Assembly (NCBI GenBank): GCA_047635055.1
Contig: JBLIIJ010000004.1
Span: forward strand, 1-64,000
Length of the DNA stretch: 64,000 nucleotides
Direction: 5' to 3'
Origin: JAVJRN01 sp047635055
Lineage (GTDB): Bacteria; Bacteroidota; Bacteroidia; Cytophagales; Cyclobacteriaceae
Part shown: positions 1 through 8,358 of the stretch, one piece after another
How the letters are laid out: the number at the start of each line of letters is the position of its first letter
How positions within the stretch are numbered: position 1 is the first letter of the stretch
Notes under the pieces: model-generated
Databases searched by the model: none
Told to the model about the DNA's origin: nothing
What the model saw: only the letters and a program-made list of their open reading frames with translations
Position numbers and translations under genes: made by a program

Positions 1-449
1 ACAACAGTAAAAGAAAATGTCTCTTCTGAAGATAAAGAAGGCTCTTGATCATCCGCAGCAGTGAACGTCACAGTGACTAAATCTCCAAGTTGTGTATCTA
101 GTGTTTTTACACCAAAAACCAAGGTTCCCGTTGATGTTGTTCCTTTATCAATTCCCAAAGTAGTCCTTGTTACTTCACCAGTAGCACCTCCAGAAAGTCT
201 TAATGTATTAAACCCGCCAGCTGCTGTAACGGATACTGAGTAAAAAACAGAGTCACCTGCGATTACTACTCCATCAGCGACTAATGCTGTTGCATCATCA
301 AAGGAAGTTCCAGTGCTACCTGTAATTTGAATTGAGGGAGCAGCCAAAGCCACAGGATCAACTATTTCATCATCATCTCCACAACTAAAAAGGAAGACCA
401 TAGAAAATACGCTCGTGAGTAAGAGTAGATTTCTAAATAAATTTTTCAT
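1..449 (-). CDS. Partial surface lipoprotein (C-terminus beyond the window)
   Basis: The reading frame is open from an ATG at 449 to the window edge, giving at least 149 residues. It starts with a short basic/hydrophobic signal and a lipobox with Cys23 (LFSC), followed by an Asp/Glu run (GDDDE), which is typical of exported Bacteroidetes lipoproteins. The mature part is Thr/Ser/Gly-rich with alternating hydrophobic residues, suggesting a beta-sandwich or Ig-like surface module. No catalytic motif is visible in the part present. The 3' end lies outside the window, so full length and family cannot be judged. It may be a cell-surface or polysaccharide-utilisation protein, but that is a guess. 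Confidence 0.75.
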   Translation of the reverse strand, partial: MKNLFRNLLLLTSVFSMVFLFSCGDDDEIVDPVALAAPSIQITGSTGTSFDDATALVADGVVIAGDSVFYSVSVTAAGGFNTLRLSGGATGEVTRTTLGIDKGTTSTGTLVFGVKTLDTQLGDLVTVTFTAADDQEPSLSSEETFSFTV

Positions 450-792
450 ACTTGTTAATTAGTTTGTTTTTCAATTGAGTTTTTAAAATGTATTCAACAT
501 TTAAGGCAAAGTTCCGTGATTTTTCCAGTGAACACAAGGTTTCACTACGAATTAGCACAGTTTCTTTCCATAAAGATTAAAATCATTGAAGAGGCATGAC
601 ACTCGTTTCAAATTAATGGTTGGATTGGTGTTTATTGAATAACTAAAATAACATTGATATGCTCCTACATTTTCAGTACTTTACAATATAAAAAATGATC
701 TTATTATGGCTTATTCTGTTTAGGAATCTTGCGATTTTAATTTTTTATGACATTTTTGTATCTTAATCTCCCTGCTTAATCGAACAAATATC
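450..792. other. Intergenic region between divergent genes, no gene seen
   Basis: This AT-rich region separates the minus-strand lipoprotein from the plus-strand membrane protein. It should hold promoters for both. A near-match to the Bacteroidetes -7 element (GAACTTTG on the minus strand, 505-512) lies upstream of the lipoprotein. No convincing element was found for the plus-strand gene, and no ORF or RNA was recognised. Confidence 0.4.
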
Positions 793-1524
793 ATGACTGA
801 TCCAATTTCCCCAGAATTACTTGCATACTGGAATGAGTATGGCTTCTACGCAGCTTGTGCGTTAGCTGGTGTGGGTGTATTAATTTTAGTAGGCCACCTT
901 TTGAAGCTGGTTACCACCACGGACAATAAAGCGCGCTATGATTATATCAACATGCACGAAATTAATTTTTTGTGGTATGGGGTGCTTTCATTGCTTATTG
1001 GTTTATCGCTTTACGCGAATACACTTGAACCTAGACAATCTTGGTTATGGTTTTTTGTAATCTTGTTTATCACAGGAATGGTTGCAATGATTGTTGGCGT
1101 TATTATTCAAAACATCCTCAAGTTTTATTATCCATTTTTTATTGAAAAAAGGCTTAGAAAGTTACGATATACAGCAAGAATTTCGCCTGACAATAGGAAA
1201 ATGAAGCTCTTAAGCGAAGAAGAAGAAGATGTATATCTGGATGAAGGTATGCAAGCTGAAGAAAATGCATTCTCTGTAGACTATGACGTTTGGATAGATG
1301 AAATATCAGGTTTTACAAAAATTGAAAAATACAACGGTCGACTACATGCACTTCAGTGCGATGAGTGTAACTATCAGACGTTAAAAGTTGATCGCGAAGA
1401 AGTTATCCAATCCGCCACAGACACAGAAGACGGTGAGTTGATGAAATATTATGCCTGTGGATATTGTGGTCATAAGCAACGCAAATCATTCACAATAGCG
1501 AAGTTAAAAATGGAAGAGGCATAA
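793..1524 (+). CDS. Membrane protein with C-terminal zinc ribbon, function unknown
   Basis: The protein has 243 residues. Three hydrophobic segments lie at about residues 16-38, 57-75 and 86-108, followed by a basic stretch and a long cytoplasmic domain with an acidic EEEED patch. The C-terminal region has two CxxC pairs (CDEC near residue 190 and CGYC near 222), the pattern of a zinc ribbon. I do not recognise the family. The combination suggests an inner-membrane protein with a soluble zinc-binding or regulatory tail. A clear terminator follows, so the gene looks monocistronic. The ATG start directly precedes the first membrane segment. Confidence 0.7.
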   Translation: MTDPISPELLAYWNEYGFYAACALAGVGVLILVGHLLKLVTTTDNKARYDYINMHEINFLWYGVLSLLIGLSLYANTLEPRQSWLWFFVILFITGMVAMIVGVIIQNILKFYYPFFIEKRLRKLRYTARISPDNRKMKLLSEEEEDVYLDEGMQAEENAFSVDYDVWIDEISGFTKIEKYNGRLHALQCDECNYQTLKVDREEVIQSATDTEDGELMKYYACGYCGHKQRKSFTIAKLKMEEA

Positions 1525-1547
1525 GAATTCCTTCAACTCAGAAATTG

Positions 1548-1572
1548 AAACCCGCTTATGCGGGTTTTTTTA
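1548..1572 (+). terminator. Rho-independent terminator
   Basis: A five-pair GC stem (CCCGC 1551-1555, GCGGG 1560-1564) with a TTAT loop is flanked by AAA before and a T7 tract after. It lies 24 bases downstream of the zinc-ribbon membrane protein stop codon. Confidence 0.85.
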
Positions 1573-1660
1573 GTCCTTCTATTTCTCGACTTCACCCAAA
1601 ATGGTTTCCGAAACAAAGTAAAGCCCGACACAGTTTGATTAAAAATGAAAACTTATCCTT

Positions 1661-2185
1661 ATGAACAAGCCGTTTAATCTTCAAAAATGGATTGATGAAA
1701 ATCGTGATTTGCTAAAACCACCCGTAGGTAATAAAAACCTCTACGCTGATGCAGGTGACTATATAGTCATGATTGTTGGCGGGCCAAATGCACGAAAGGA
1801 CTACCATTTTAACGAAACAGAGGAACTTTTTTATCAAATCGAAGGGTCGATAACTGTCAAAATTCAAGAAAACAATAAATCTATAGACCTCCCAATCAAT
1901 GCAGGAGATATGTTTTTGCTTCCGGCAAAAATTCCTCACTGTCCAATAAGATCCGTTGGATCGGTTGGACTTGTAATAGAACGTAAACGAGAAGCAAACC
2001 ATCAAGATGGATTATTGTGGTATTGCGACAGCTGTAACCACAAACTTCATGAAGATTACTTCCATCTAAATAATATAGAAAAAGACTTCTTGCCCAGGTT
2101 CAAAAACTTTTATGAATCAATTGATTTGAGAACTTGTGAAAAATGCGGTACAACAATGGAGACTGATTCAAGGTTTGTAGACTGA
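1661..2185 (+). CDS. nbaC: 3-hydroxyanthranilate 3,4-dioxygenase
   Basis: A cupin-fold ring-cleaving dioxygenase of 174 residues. It converts 3-hydroxyanthranilate to 2-amino-3-carboxymuconate semialdehyde, which cyclises to quinolinate. The iron ligands of the bacterial enzymes are visible at His49, Glu55 and His93, and the substrate-binding arginines at Arg45 and Arg97. The C-terminal second metal site of bacterial members is also present as two CxxC pairs, Cys122/Cys125 and Cys159/Cys162. The length is normal for the bacterial form. It is the first gene of a three-gene kynurenine operon, 30 bases before kynureninase, which strongly supports the assignment. Whether the route feeds NAD synthesis or tryptophan breakdown is not decided by this window. 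Confidence 0.93.
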   Translation: MNKPFNLQKWIDENRDLLKPPVGNKNLYADAGDYIVMIVGGPNARKDYHFNETEELFYQIEGSITVKIQENNKSIDLPINAGDMFLLPAKIPHCPIRSVGSVGLVIERKREANHQDGLLWYCDSCNHKLHEDYFHLNNIEKDFLPRFKNFYESIDLRTCEKCGTTMETDSRFVD

Positions 2186-2215
2186 ATTTTCAAAGAACCT
2201 AACTACCCCTACAAT

Positions 2216-3481
2216 ATGGAATTCAAAAACTCTAAAGAATTTGCGGCTTTGCTTGATAAGAAAGATGAGTTGGCTCATTTTCAAGATAAGTACCATTTTC
2301 CTCGAAGAAATAACCGTAAAAGCATTTACTTCTGTGGAAATTCCCTTGGACTTCAACCAAAACAAACGAAACAATTTATAGATGATGAATTGACTAACTG
2401 GGCTGAAAATGGCGTAGAAGGTCATTTTATAGAACCACAGCCTTGGGTGGAGCATAGTGACTTGACGAAAGAAAGCTTATCAAAACTTGTTGGGTCTGAG
2501 CTTCATGAAGTAGTGAGTATGAACAACCTCACTACTAATTTGCACTTAATGCTGGCTTCATTCTATTATCCTAAAGGAAAAAGAAGTAAAATTCTTATCG
2601 AAAAAGGAGCGTTTCCATCTGATCACTATGCGGTAGAATCTCATATTAAAAGATTAGGCTTAGATCCGAAGGAACACATGGTTACTCTTGGGCCTAGCGA
2701 AGGGTATAACTTTAGTACCAAAGAGATAGTAGATAAAATAGCTGAGCTTGGCGAAGAATTAGCCTTGGTCATGTTTCCGGGAGTTCAATACTATTCTGGG
2801 CAATTTTTTGATATGAAAGCCCTAAGTCAAGCTGCCCATAAGGTTGGTGCTTATGCAGGATTTGATCTCGCCCATGCTATGGGAAATTTACCTATGAACC
2901 TTCATGATGATGATGTCGATTTTGCAACATGGTGTAGTTACAAATATTTAAATTCCGGACCGGGCGGTACATCAGGTGTCTTTGTTCACGAAAAACACTC
3001 TTCAAATCCAGCGTTTCCCAAGCTCACCGGCTGGTGGGGACATGCCCTCTCGAATAGATTTGAAATGGACAACAACTTTACACCTGCCTTTGGCGTTGAC
3101 GCTTGGATGCTTTCCAATCTCAATATTCTTCCTATGGCTGCTCATAGAGCCTCACTAGATCTATTTGATCAAGCAGGAATTCTGAAATTGCGTGAAAAAA
3201 GCATCCTCCTCACTGGTTATTTGGAACATTTACTTACAACTGATGAAATTCTGAAAAATAAAACAACGATTATTTCACCCAGTAATCCCAATGACAGAGG
3301 ATGTCAATTGTCCGTGGAAGTAGAGGGAGGAAAAGAAATTTTTAATTCGCTAATTAAGGCAGGAGTAATACTCGACTGGCGCGAACCAGGAGTGATCCGC
3401 TTAGCGCCCACGCCTATGTATAATAGTTTTTTAGATGTATGGGAGTTTATTTCAATCCTTAAAGAAGTCTATGCAAAGTAA
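2216..3481 (+). CDS. kynU: Kynureninase
   Basis: A PLP-dependent hydrolase of 421 residues. It cleaves (3-hydroxy)kynurenine to (3-hydroxy)anthranilate and alanine. The fold-type-I core is recognisable. The N-terminal motif FCGNSLGLQP lies near residue 42, the substrate region HFIEPQPW follows, and the PLP-binding lysine is Lys243 in the segment WCSYKYLNSGPGG. The length is typical of the family. It lies between the 3-hydroxyanthranilate dioxygenase and kynurenine monooxygenase, and its last 11 bases overlap the next gene's start. This implies translational coupling of the two consecutive steps. Confidence 0.95.
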   Translation: MEFKNSKEFAALLDKKDELAHFQDKYHFPRRNNRKSIYFCGNSLGLQPKQTKQFIDDELTNWAENGVEGHFIEPQPWVEHSDLTKESLSKLVGSELHEVVSMNNLTTNLHLMLASFYYPKGKRSKILIEKGAFPSDHYAVESHIKRLGLDPKEHMVTLGPSEGYNFSTKEIVDKIAELGEELALVMFPGVQYYSGQFFDMKALSQAAHKVGAYAGFDLAHAMGNLPMNLHDDDVDFATWCSYKYLNSGPGGTSGVFVHEKHSSNPAFPKLTGWWGHALSNRFEMDNNFTPAFGVDAWMLSNLNILPMAAHRASLDLFDQAGILKLREKSILLTGYLEHLLTTDEILKNKTTIISPSNPNDRGCQLSVEVEGGKEIFNSLIKAGVILDWREPGVIRLAPTPMYNSFLDVWEFISILKEVYAK

Positions 3482-4820
3482 AAATAAAGTTGCCATCCTT
3501 GGAGCCGGATTAGTCGGCTCACTGCTCAGTATTTTATTAAAAAAACGTGGAATACAAGTCGATGTTTTTGAAAAGAGAAGTGATATTAGAAAAAGTAGCA
3601 GAGAAGAAGGTCGATCAATTAATATGGCCCTCAGCGACAGAGGAATAAAGTCGTTAAAACTTGCAGGAGTTTACAACAATGTATCAAAATCACTCATTCC
3701 CATGAAGGGTAGAATGATGCATAGTCCTGATGGGTCCTTGACAAGTCAGGCTTATGGGCAATCAGGGCAGTTTATCAACTCCATTTCGCGAAACGAATTG
3801 AACAAACATCTCATTGATGAGGCAGAGAAACTAGGCGTAAATTTTAGTTTTAACTCTCCCGTCAAACAAGTAGATATAGCCACAAACCAATTAGGATTTA
3901 CTTCAGAAAAAGGAGTGTTTCAAGCACAATTTGATGCTCTCATTGGATCTGACGGTGTAAACTCCATTCTTAGAAGCCATCTTCTTAACGAATCGGACCA
4001 AAACGAACATCGCGCCTTAGAACATGGCTACAAAGAGCTGTCTATCCCAGCAATAAATGATGCGTTTGCATTTGATCCAAATCATTTGCATATATGGGGA
4101 AGAGGAAGGTTTATGCTGATAGCATTGCCTAATCCAGACAAAACTTTCACTGCCACTCTTTTCTTGCCTTATGGAGATAAAAAAGAATCTTTTAAAAGCC
4201 TGAAAACAAAGTCGGCCGTAGATAAATTTTTTAAGAAATATTTTAAGGACGTTTTCGAATTAATCCCTGACCTCAACTTCCAGTTTTTCAATAATCCTAC
4301 TTCTAAGCTAGGCATGATAAAGTGCTATCCCTGGTCTAAACAAACATCATTATTGATTGGGGATTCCGCCCACGCCATTGTTCCATTTTATGGGCAGGGG
4401 ATGAATGCAGGTTTTGAAGATTGTAGGATTTTCATTGAGACTTTAGAAGAACAGGATTTCAATTGGTCCAAAGCCATGGAGTCCTTTCAATCCAAGCGTA
4501 AAAAAGATACTGACGCCATTGCCTATCTTGCATTGTCCAATTTCATAGAAATGCGGGATCATGTCAACAACGCGAAGTTCCTTGCTCAGAAAAAATTGGA
4601 AGCGCAACTTCACACAAACTTCCCTTCTGATTGGCAGCCTTTATATTCCATGGTTACATTCAGCGACATGCCTTATAGTGAAGCCTTAAAGCTCGGCGAG
4701 TTGCAACAAGACTTACTTAACAAACTACCCAACATCGAGGACTATCAGCAAATCAATCAGCAAAAATTAATAGATGATTTTAAAAGTCAAGTGCTAAACG
4801 CTCAGACAACATCTCAATAG
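3471..4820 (+). CDS. kmo: Kynurenine 3-monooxygenase
   Basis: An FAD-dependent aromatic hydroxylase, 449 residues from the ATG at 3471. I chose this start because it places the dinucleotide-binding GAGLVG at residues 11-16; a longer frame from 3435 would add an unsupported extension. It uses NADPH and O2 to make 3-hydroxykynurenine. The second FAD motif GDSAHA is at residues 297-302 and is followed by GQGMNAGFEDC, typical of this family. The gene overlaps kynU by 11 bases and completes the three-step block. Its 3' end runs 41 bases into the convergent TerB-like gene. Neither tryptophan dioxygenase nor formamidase is in the window. Confidence 0.93.
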   Translation: MQSKNKVAILGAGLVGSLLSILLKKRGIQVDVFEKRSDIRKSSREEGRSINMALSDRGIKSLKLAGVYNNVSKSLIPMKGRMMHSPDGSLTSQAYGQSGQFINSISRNELNKHLIDEAEKLGVNFSFNSPVKQVDIATNQLGFTSEKGVFQAQFDALIGSDGVNSILRSHLLNESDQNEHRALEHGYKELSIPAINDAFAFDPNHLHIWGRGRFMLIALPNPDKTFTATLFLPYGDKKESFKSLKTKSAVDKFFKKYFKDVFELIPDLNFQFFNNPTSKLGMIKCYPWSKQTSLLIGDSAHAIVPFYGQGMNAGFEDCRIFIETLEEQDFNWSKAMESFQSKRKKDTDAIAYLALSNFIEMRDHVNNAKFLAQKKLEAQLHTNFPSDWQPLYSMVTFSDMPYSEALKLGELQQDLLNKLPNIEDYQQINQQKLIDDFKSQVLNAQTTSQ

Positions 4821-5214
4821 TCTCTTGTTCGATTTTAGAAATTCCGTCGGCGGCATTCGCGAAAAGGTACATTGATTCAAGAACAAATTCTTTATCAAGA
4901 CGGCTGTCTTGTATATGGTTTTTTAGTGTGTTTAAGAACCTTTTCTGCCACTTTTCGATGTTATAAATCAAATAACGAAACTCTGTACGAAACGCCTGCT
5001 CAAGCTGCTCTTGATCCTCACCACTACCATATTCCATAGCCAAACCTTTCGCTGTTTGTAAGATGCCTTCCCATTCTCCATCGTCTAAAACACCATCACA
5101 CATACAAACAATTAGTGATGGGTATAGGTTGAGGATATACTTAAATTGGTCTAGGGAAATCTCTGTTTTTCGAGTTTTCTTGTACTCTTCAAAAAGTTGT
5201 TCGGCTTGGCTCAT
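4780..5214 (-). CDS. TerB-like alpha-helical protein
   Basis: A predicted soluble helical protein of 144 residues. Two acidic motifs resemble the TerB metal-binding repeats: CDGVLDDGEWEGI near residues 39-51 and AADGISKIEQETI near 121-133. TerB-like proteins are small cytoplasmic proteins with poorly defined roles in stress or membrane-associated processes, so no specific function is claimed. It is convergent with kmo and overlaps it by 41 bases. No other ter genes are nearby, so this is not a tellurite-resistance cluster. The family call rests on motif spacing only. Confidence 0.6.
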   Translation of the reverse strand: MSQAEQLFEEYKKTRKTEISLDQFKYILNLYPSLIVCMCDGVLDDGEWEGILQTAKGLAMEYGSGEDQEQLEQAFRTEFRYLIYNIEKWQKRFLNTLKNHIQDSRLDKEFVLESMYLFANAADGISKIEQETIEMLSERLALDF

Positions 5215-5343
5215 TATAATAGGTTCGACACTTATGATAAATTTATTTAAATAAAACTGGATACAAAACTTATTGATTAATAATTGACGAGACCAATAAG
5301 TAACCAGTAATATTCATATTGTATGATTTTTTTATACTTTTTT

Positions 5344-5351
5344 AATATTTG
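5344..5351 (+). promoter_or_regulatory. Candidate -7 element of crtI, 5 bases before the start codon
   Basis: AATATTTG matches the Bacteroidetes -7 consensus TAnnTTTG at all but its first base. The TTG start codon follows after five bases, so a transcript from here would have almost no leader. Confidence 0.4.
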
Positions 5352-5356
5352 ATACA

Positions 5357-6814
5357 TTGAAAGTAGCTATAATCGGTAGTGGAATCGCAGGACTAGCGGC
5401 AGCCGTTAGGTTGTCTCTCCAAGGACATGAGGTCTCGGTTTTCGAAGCATCAGACGCTCCTGGCGGAAAGATGGCAGAAATAAAAAACAAAGAATATCGA
5501 TTCGATGCTGGACCTTCACTTTTCACATTACCCGCCTTAGTTGATGAGCTTTTTGAGTTGGCCGGCGAAAACCCTCGCGATTATTTTAATTATGAGAAAC
5601 TGGATATTGTTTGCAATTATTTTTACCCAGATGGCACAGCGGTATCAGCTTATGCTGAGCCAGCAAAATTCACCGAAGAGCTAAGCAAAAAGCTTGGTGA
5701 AAAAGCGTCTAGCATTGAAAAGGCCTTGCTAAAAAGTAAAACGCTATATGATACTTTGGCCGAGCTCTTTGTATTTAGCTCACTCCATGATTTTCGGACG
5801 TTTATATCCAAAAAAGCTTTCAAAGCATATGCCAAAATGCCCTTTTTAGGGTTTACCGAAACAATGAACAAGGCAAATAAGAGACTGTTTGATAACCCAA
5901 AAACTGTCCAGTTTTTTAACAGGTTTGCAACTTACAATGGCTCAGACCCTCATAAAACGCCCGCCACTATGAATATAATTCCACATTTGGAAATGGGGAT
6001 AGGGGCTTTTTTTCCAAAGGGAGGTATGTATTCCATACCAAACACTATTTATGAGCTTGCCATTCGAAGCAAGGTGAAATTTCATTTTAAAACACCTGTC
6101 CAATCAATAAGAACCGCGAATAATAAAGCAATAGGGATCATGGCAAATGATCAAGAATATACTTTTGATCGTATAGTAAGCAATGTCGATGTGGTGAATA
6201 CTTACAAAAAACTTCTGCCTCATATTTCCGCGCCAAAACTTATTGTAAATCAGCCAAAATCGAGTTCGGCATTGATTTTTTATTGGGGAATAAAAAAGAA
6301 GTTTAAAACACTCGATCTTCATAATATTTTCTTCTCCAGTGATTACACATCTGAATTTGATCATATTTTTAACAAAGGGACGATCTTCAAAGACCCTACG
6401 ATTTATGTAAATATCAGCTCTAAGAAAAACACCAAAGATGCACCGGTTTACGGTGAAAATTGGTTCACAATGATCAATGTACCTAATAATCAAGGACAAG
6501 ATTGGGACACTCAAATAGCGAAGGCACGTGAAAACATGATCAGTAAGCTTTCCAGCATTCTAAAAACTGACATTAGTGAACTCATAGAGTCTGAAGATAT
6601 TTTGGATCCTAGGTCGATTGAGTCGCGAACCGGCTCTTCTCTTGGCGCCTTATATGGCAACAGTTCCAATAATTTGTTTGCAGCCTTTTTAAGGCATGCT
6701 AACGTGAGTAAGAGAGTAAAGAACCTATACTTCTGTGGGGGAAGTGTGCACCCTGGTGGGGGCATTCCTTTAAGCCTCTCTTCCGCGAAGATTATGGCGC
6801 AGTATTTCCGGTAA
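5357..6814 (+). CDS. crtI: Phytoene desaturase family protein (CrtI/CrtD type)
   Basis: An FAD-dependent carotenoid desaturase of 485 residues. The N-terminal dinucleotide-binding motif GSGIAG is at residues 7-12 and is followed by EAS and GGKM, as in CrtI. The C-terminal FAD segment reads GGSVHPGGGIPLSLSSAK. In my memory that wording fits flavobacterial CrtD-type 3,4-desaturases or related members better than classical CrtI, so the exact substrate is open. The start is TTG at 5357, the only start that leaves the FAD motif intact. Phytoene synthase is not adjacent, but dxs, which makes the precursor, lies 1.5 kb away. The 3' end overlaps the convergent mltF-like gene by 23 bases. Confidence 0.85.
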   Translation: MKVAIIGSGIAGLAAAVRLSLQGHEVSVFEASDAPGGKMAEIKNKEYRFDAGPSLFTLPALVDELFELAGENPRDYFNYEKLDIVCNYFYPDGTAVSAYAEPAKFTEELSKKLGEKASSIEKALLKSKTLYDTLAELFVFSSLHDFRTFISKKAFKAYAKMPFLGFTETMNKANKRLFDNPKTVQFFNRFATYNGSDPHKTPATMNIIPHLEMGIGAFFPKGGMYSIPNTIYELAIRSKVKFHFKTPVQSIRTANNKAIGIMANDQEYTFDRIVSNVDVVNTYKKLLPHISAPKLIVNQPKSSSALIFYWGIKKKFKTLDLHNIFFSSDYTSEFDHIFNKGTIFKDPTIYVNISSKKNTKDAPVYGENWFTMINVPNNQGQDWDTQIAKARENMISKLSSILKTDISELIESEDILDPRSIESRTGSSLGALYGNSSNNLFAAFLRHANVSKRVKNLYFCGGSVHPGGGIPLSLSSAKIMAQYFR

Positions 6815-8288
6815 CAATGTCGTTCTCCAATTCTTTTTCTGGAAAAAGTGCTTTATAATTTTCGTAATATGATAAAACATGTTTCACATATTCTACGGGC
6901 TCCAATCCTCTACAATATCCGTAAACAACTACTGGATCATTGTAATATTTAGGCTTGGATTTAAGAATGAGCATCTTAGCCACCACTTCGTCCCATAGCT
7001 GCCAATCCTTTCCGTACTTTTTAGCCAACTTAATCGCATCATTAACATGGCCATGTCCAACATTATAACTCCCTAGAATAAACTTCAGTTGGTCTTGAGG
7101 ATCATCAATTTTATCCGACCAATAGCTTGTAAGCCAAAGTAAATGCTGCGTGCCCGCGTATATGTTATCCTCCGGAATGCCCAAATCATCCACACCATAT
7201 TCCTCACCAGTTTTAGGCATAATCTGCATCAAACCAATGGCTCCTGCCCAAGAAGTAGCTTTTGGATTGAATTTTGACTCCCGATAAACCTGAGCTGCCA
7301 AAAGCCTCCAGTCCCATTCCAACTGTGAGGCTGCCTCCTTTAATAAATTGTCATAAGGAGAAATATCCTCACCAGAGAGCGAGTTATACTTACTATTTGA
7401 TCGTTCTAGTGATCTCTTTCTACTTTTAAAATATTTATCATAAATGACGTAATAATCAGTTGTTTTTCGCATTTGCAAAATCCAATTGTTCAACGCTGTT
7501 AGAAGACTATCCGCATTTTTTCTTACCCCCCATGCAAGTTGCTGTGGCAGACTAATCTGCATTTTCACATCAAGGTTTGGATAATACATCGCATTGACCA
7601 TAGCCACATCTTCCTCTGCAACCGTGTAATCATATTGACCTTCTGCCACTCTTTGAATGATTGATTCCGTTTCTAAGGAGGGAAACTCTTCCACAATTAT
7701 AATATCCCCACCAATTTCATTGGTCAGATTATTGAGTCTTTCAAGATAGGAGGAATGGTGCCGTACGTGAACCTCTTTACCAATCAAATCGATTGGATTA
7801 CGGATCAGCGTCTTTTCAATCTCATGAAGTTTCATCTTTCGCCAATTCTTTGGTTTTCGCTGAATCAACACTTGACTAACCAAATTATGATATTCGGTAA
7901 AGGCTATTCTCTTTTTTCGTTCTTTGGTAACAGTGAGGTTGTAAGCAAGAATGTCTCCTTCGCCTTTGTTTAACATATCAAAGCCCTCTTCAAGGCTTGC
8001 AATAACATTGATTCGGAGTTCTAATCCATGTAACTTGGCGAATAGCTGTAAAAGCTCATACTCATAGCCCATGGTTTTACCTTTATAAATAAACAACCCC
8101 GTAGAGCTGTTATCCATTATGGCAATGAGGTAGCCGCGCGCTTTGATAGCTTCAAAATCAATGTTTGAGACTATCTCAATTGGAAGATTTTCTTCTGAAA
8201 TCCCTTTATCTACAGTGGATGTGTTCTTACATCCACTCATATAGAAAAGCGCAATCAATAAATATAATATAGATCCGTAAAGCTTCAT
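6792..8288 (-). CDS. mltF: MltF-like membrane-bound lytic murein transglycosylase
   Basis: The protein has 498 residues from the ATG at 8288. That start gives a proper lipoprotein signal with lipobox Cys20 (YMSGC); an upstream ATG at 8309 would add seven residues. The N-terminal half (about 45-280) is a periplasmic-binding-protein-type domain. The C-terminal half (about 310-480) is an SLT domain with the catalytic-Glu context ESKFNP, then GAIGLMQIMP and GSYNVGHGHV. MltF enzymes cleave peptidoglycan glycan strands and form 1,6-anhydro ends. It sits 70 bases downstream of dxs on the same strand and overlaps crtI convergently. Confidence 0.9.
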   Translation of the reverse strand: MKLYGSILYLLIALFYMSGCKNTSTVDKGISEENLPIEIVSNIDFEAIKARGYLIAIMDNSSTGLFIYKGKTMGYEYELLQLFAKLHGLELRINVIASLEEGFDMLNKGEGDILAYNLTVTKERKKRIAFTEYHNLVSQVLIQRKPKNWRKMKLHEIEKTLIRNPIDLIGKEVHVRHHSSYLERLNNLTNEIGGDIIIVEEFPSLETESIIQRVAEGQYDYTVAEEDVAMVNAMYYPNLDVKMQISLPQQLAWGVRKNADSLLTALNNWILQMRKTTDYYVIYDKYFKSRKRSLERSNSKYNSLSGEDISPYDNLLKEAASQLEWDWRLLAAQVYRESKFNPKATSWAGAIGLMQIMPKTGEEYGVDDLGIPEDNIYAGTQHLLWLTSYWSDKIDDPQDQLKFILGSYNVGHGHVNDAIKLAKKYGKDWQLWDEVVAKMLILKSKPKYYNDPVVVYGYCRGLEPVEYVKHVLSYYENYKALFPEKELENDIVTGNTAP

Positions 8289-8358
8289 AGCAATACGAAT
8301 GTTAGCCATTTATAAGGAAGAAAACCAATAATTATGTGAAAAAGTACTGCTTGACGAG

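Noticed and set aside
4780..5214. Tellurite-resistance locus
   Set aside because: Only a TerB-like fold is present; terC, terD and other ter genes are absent.
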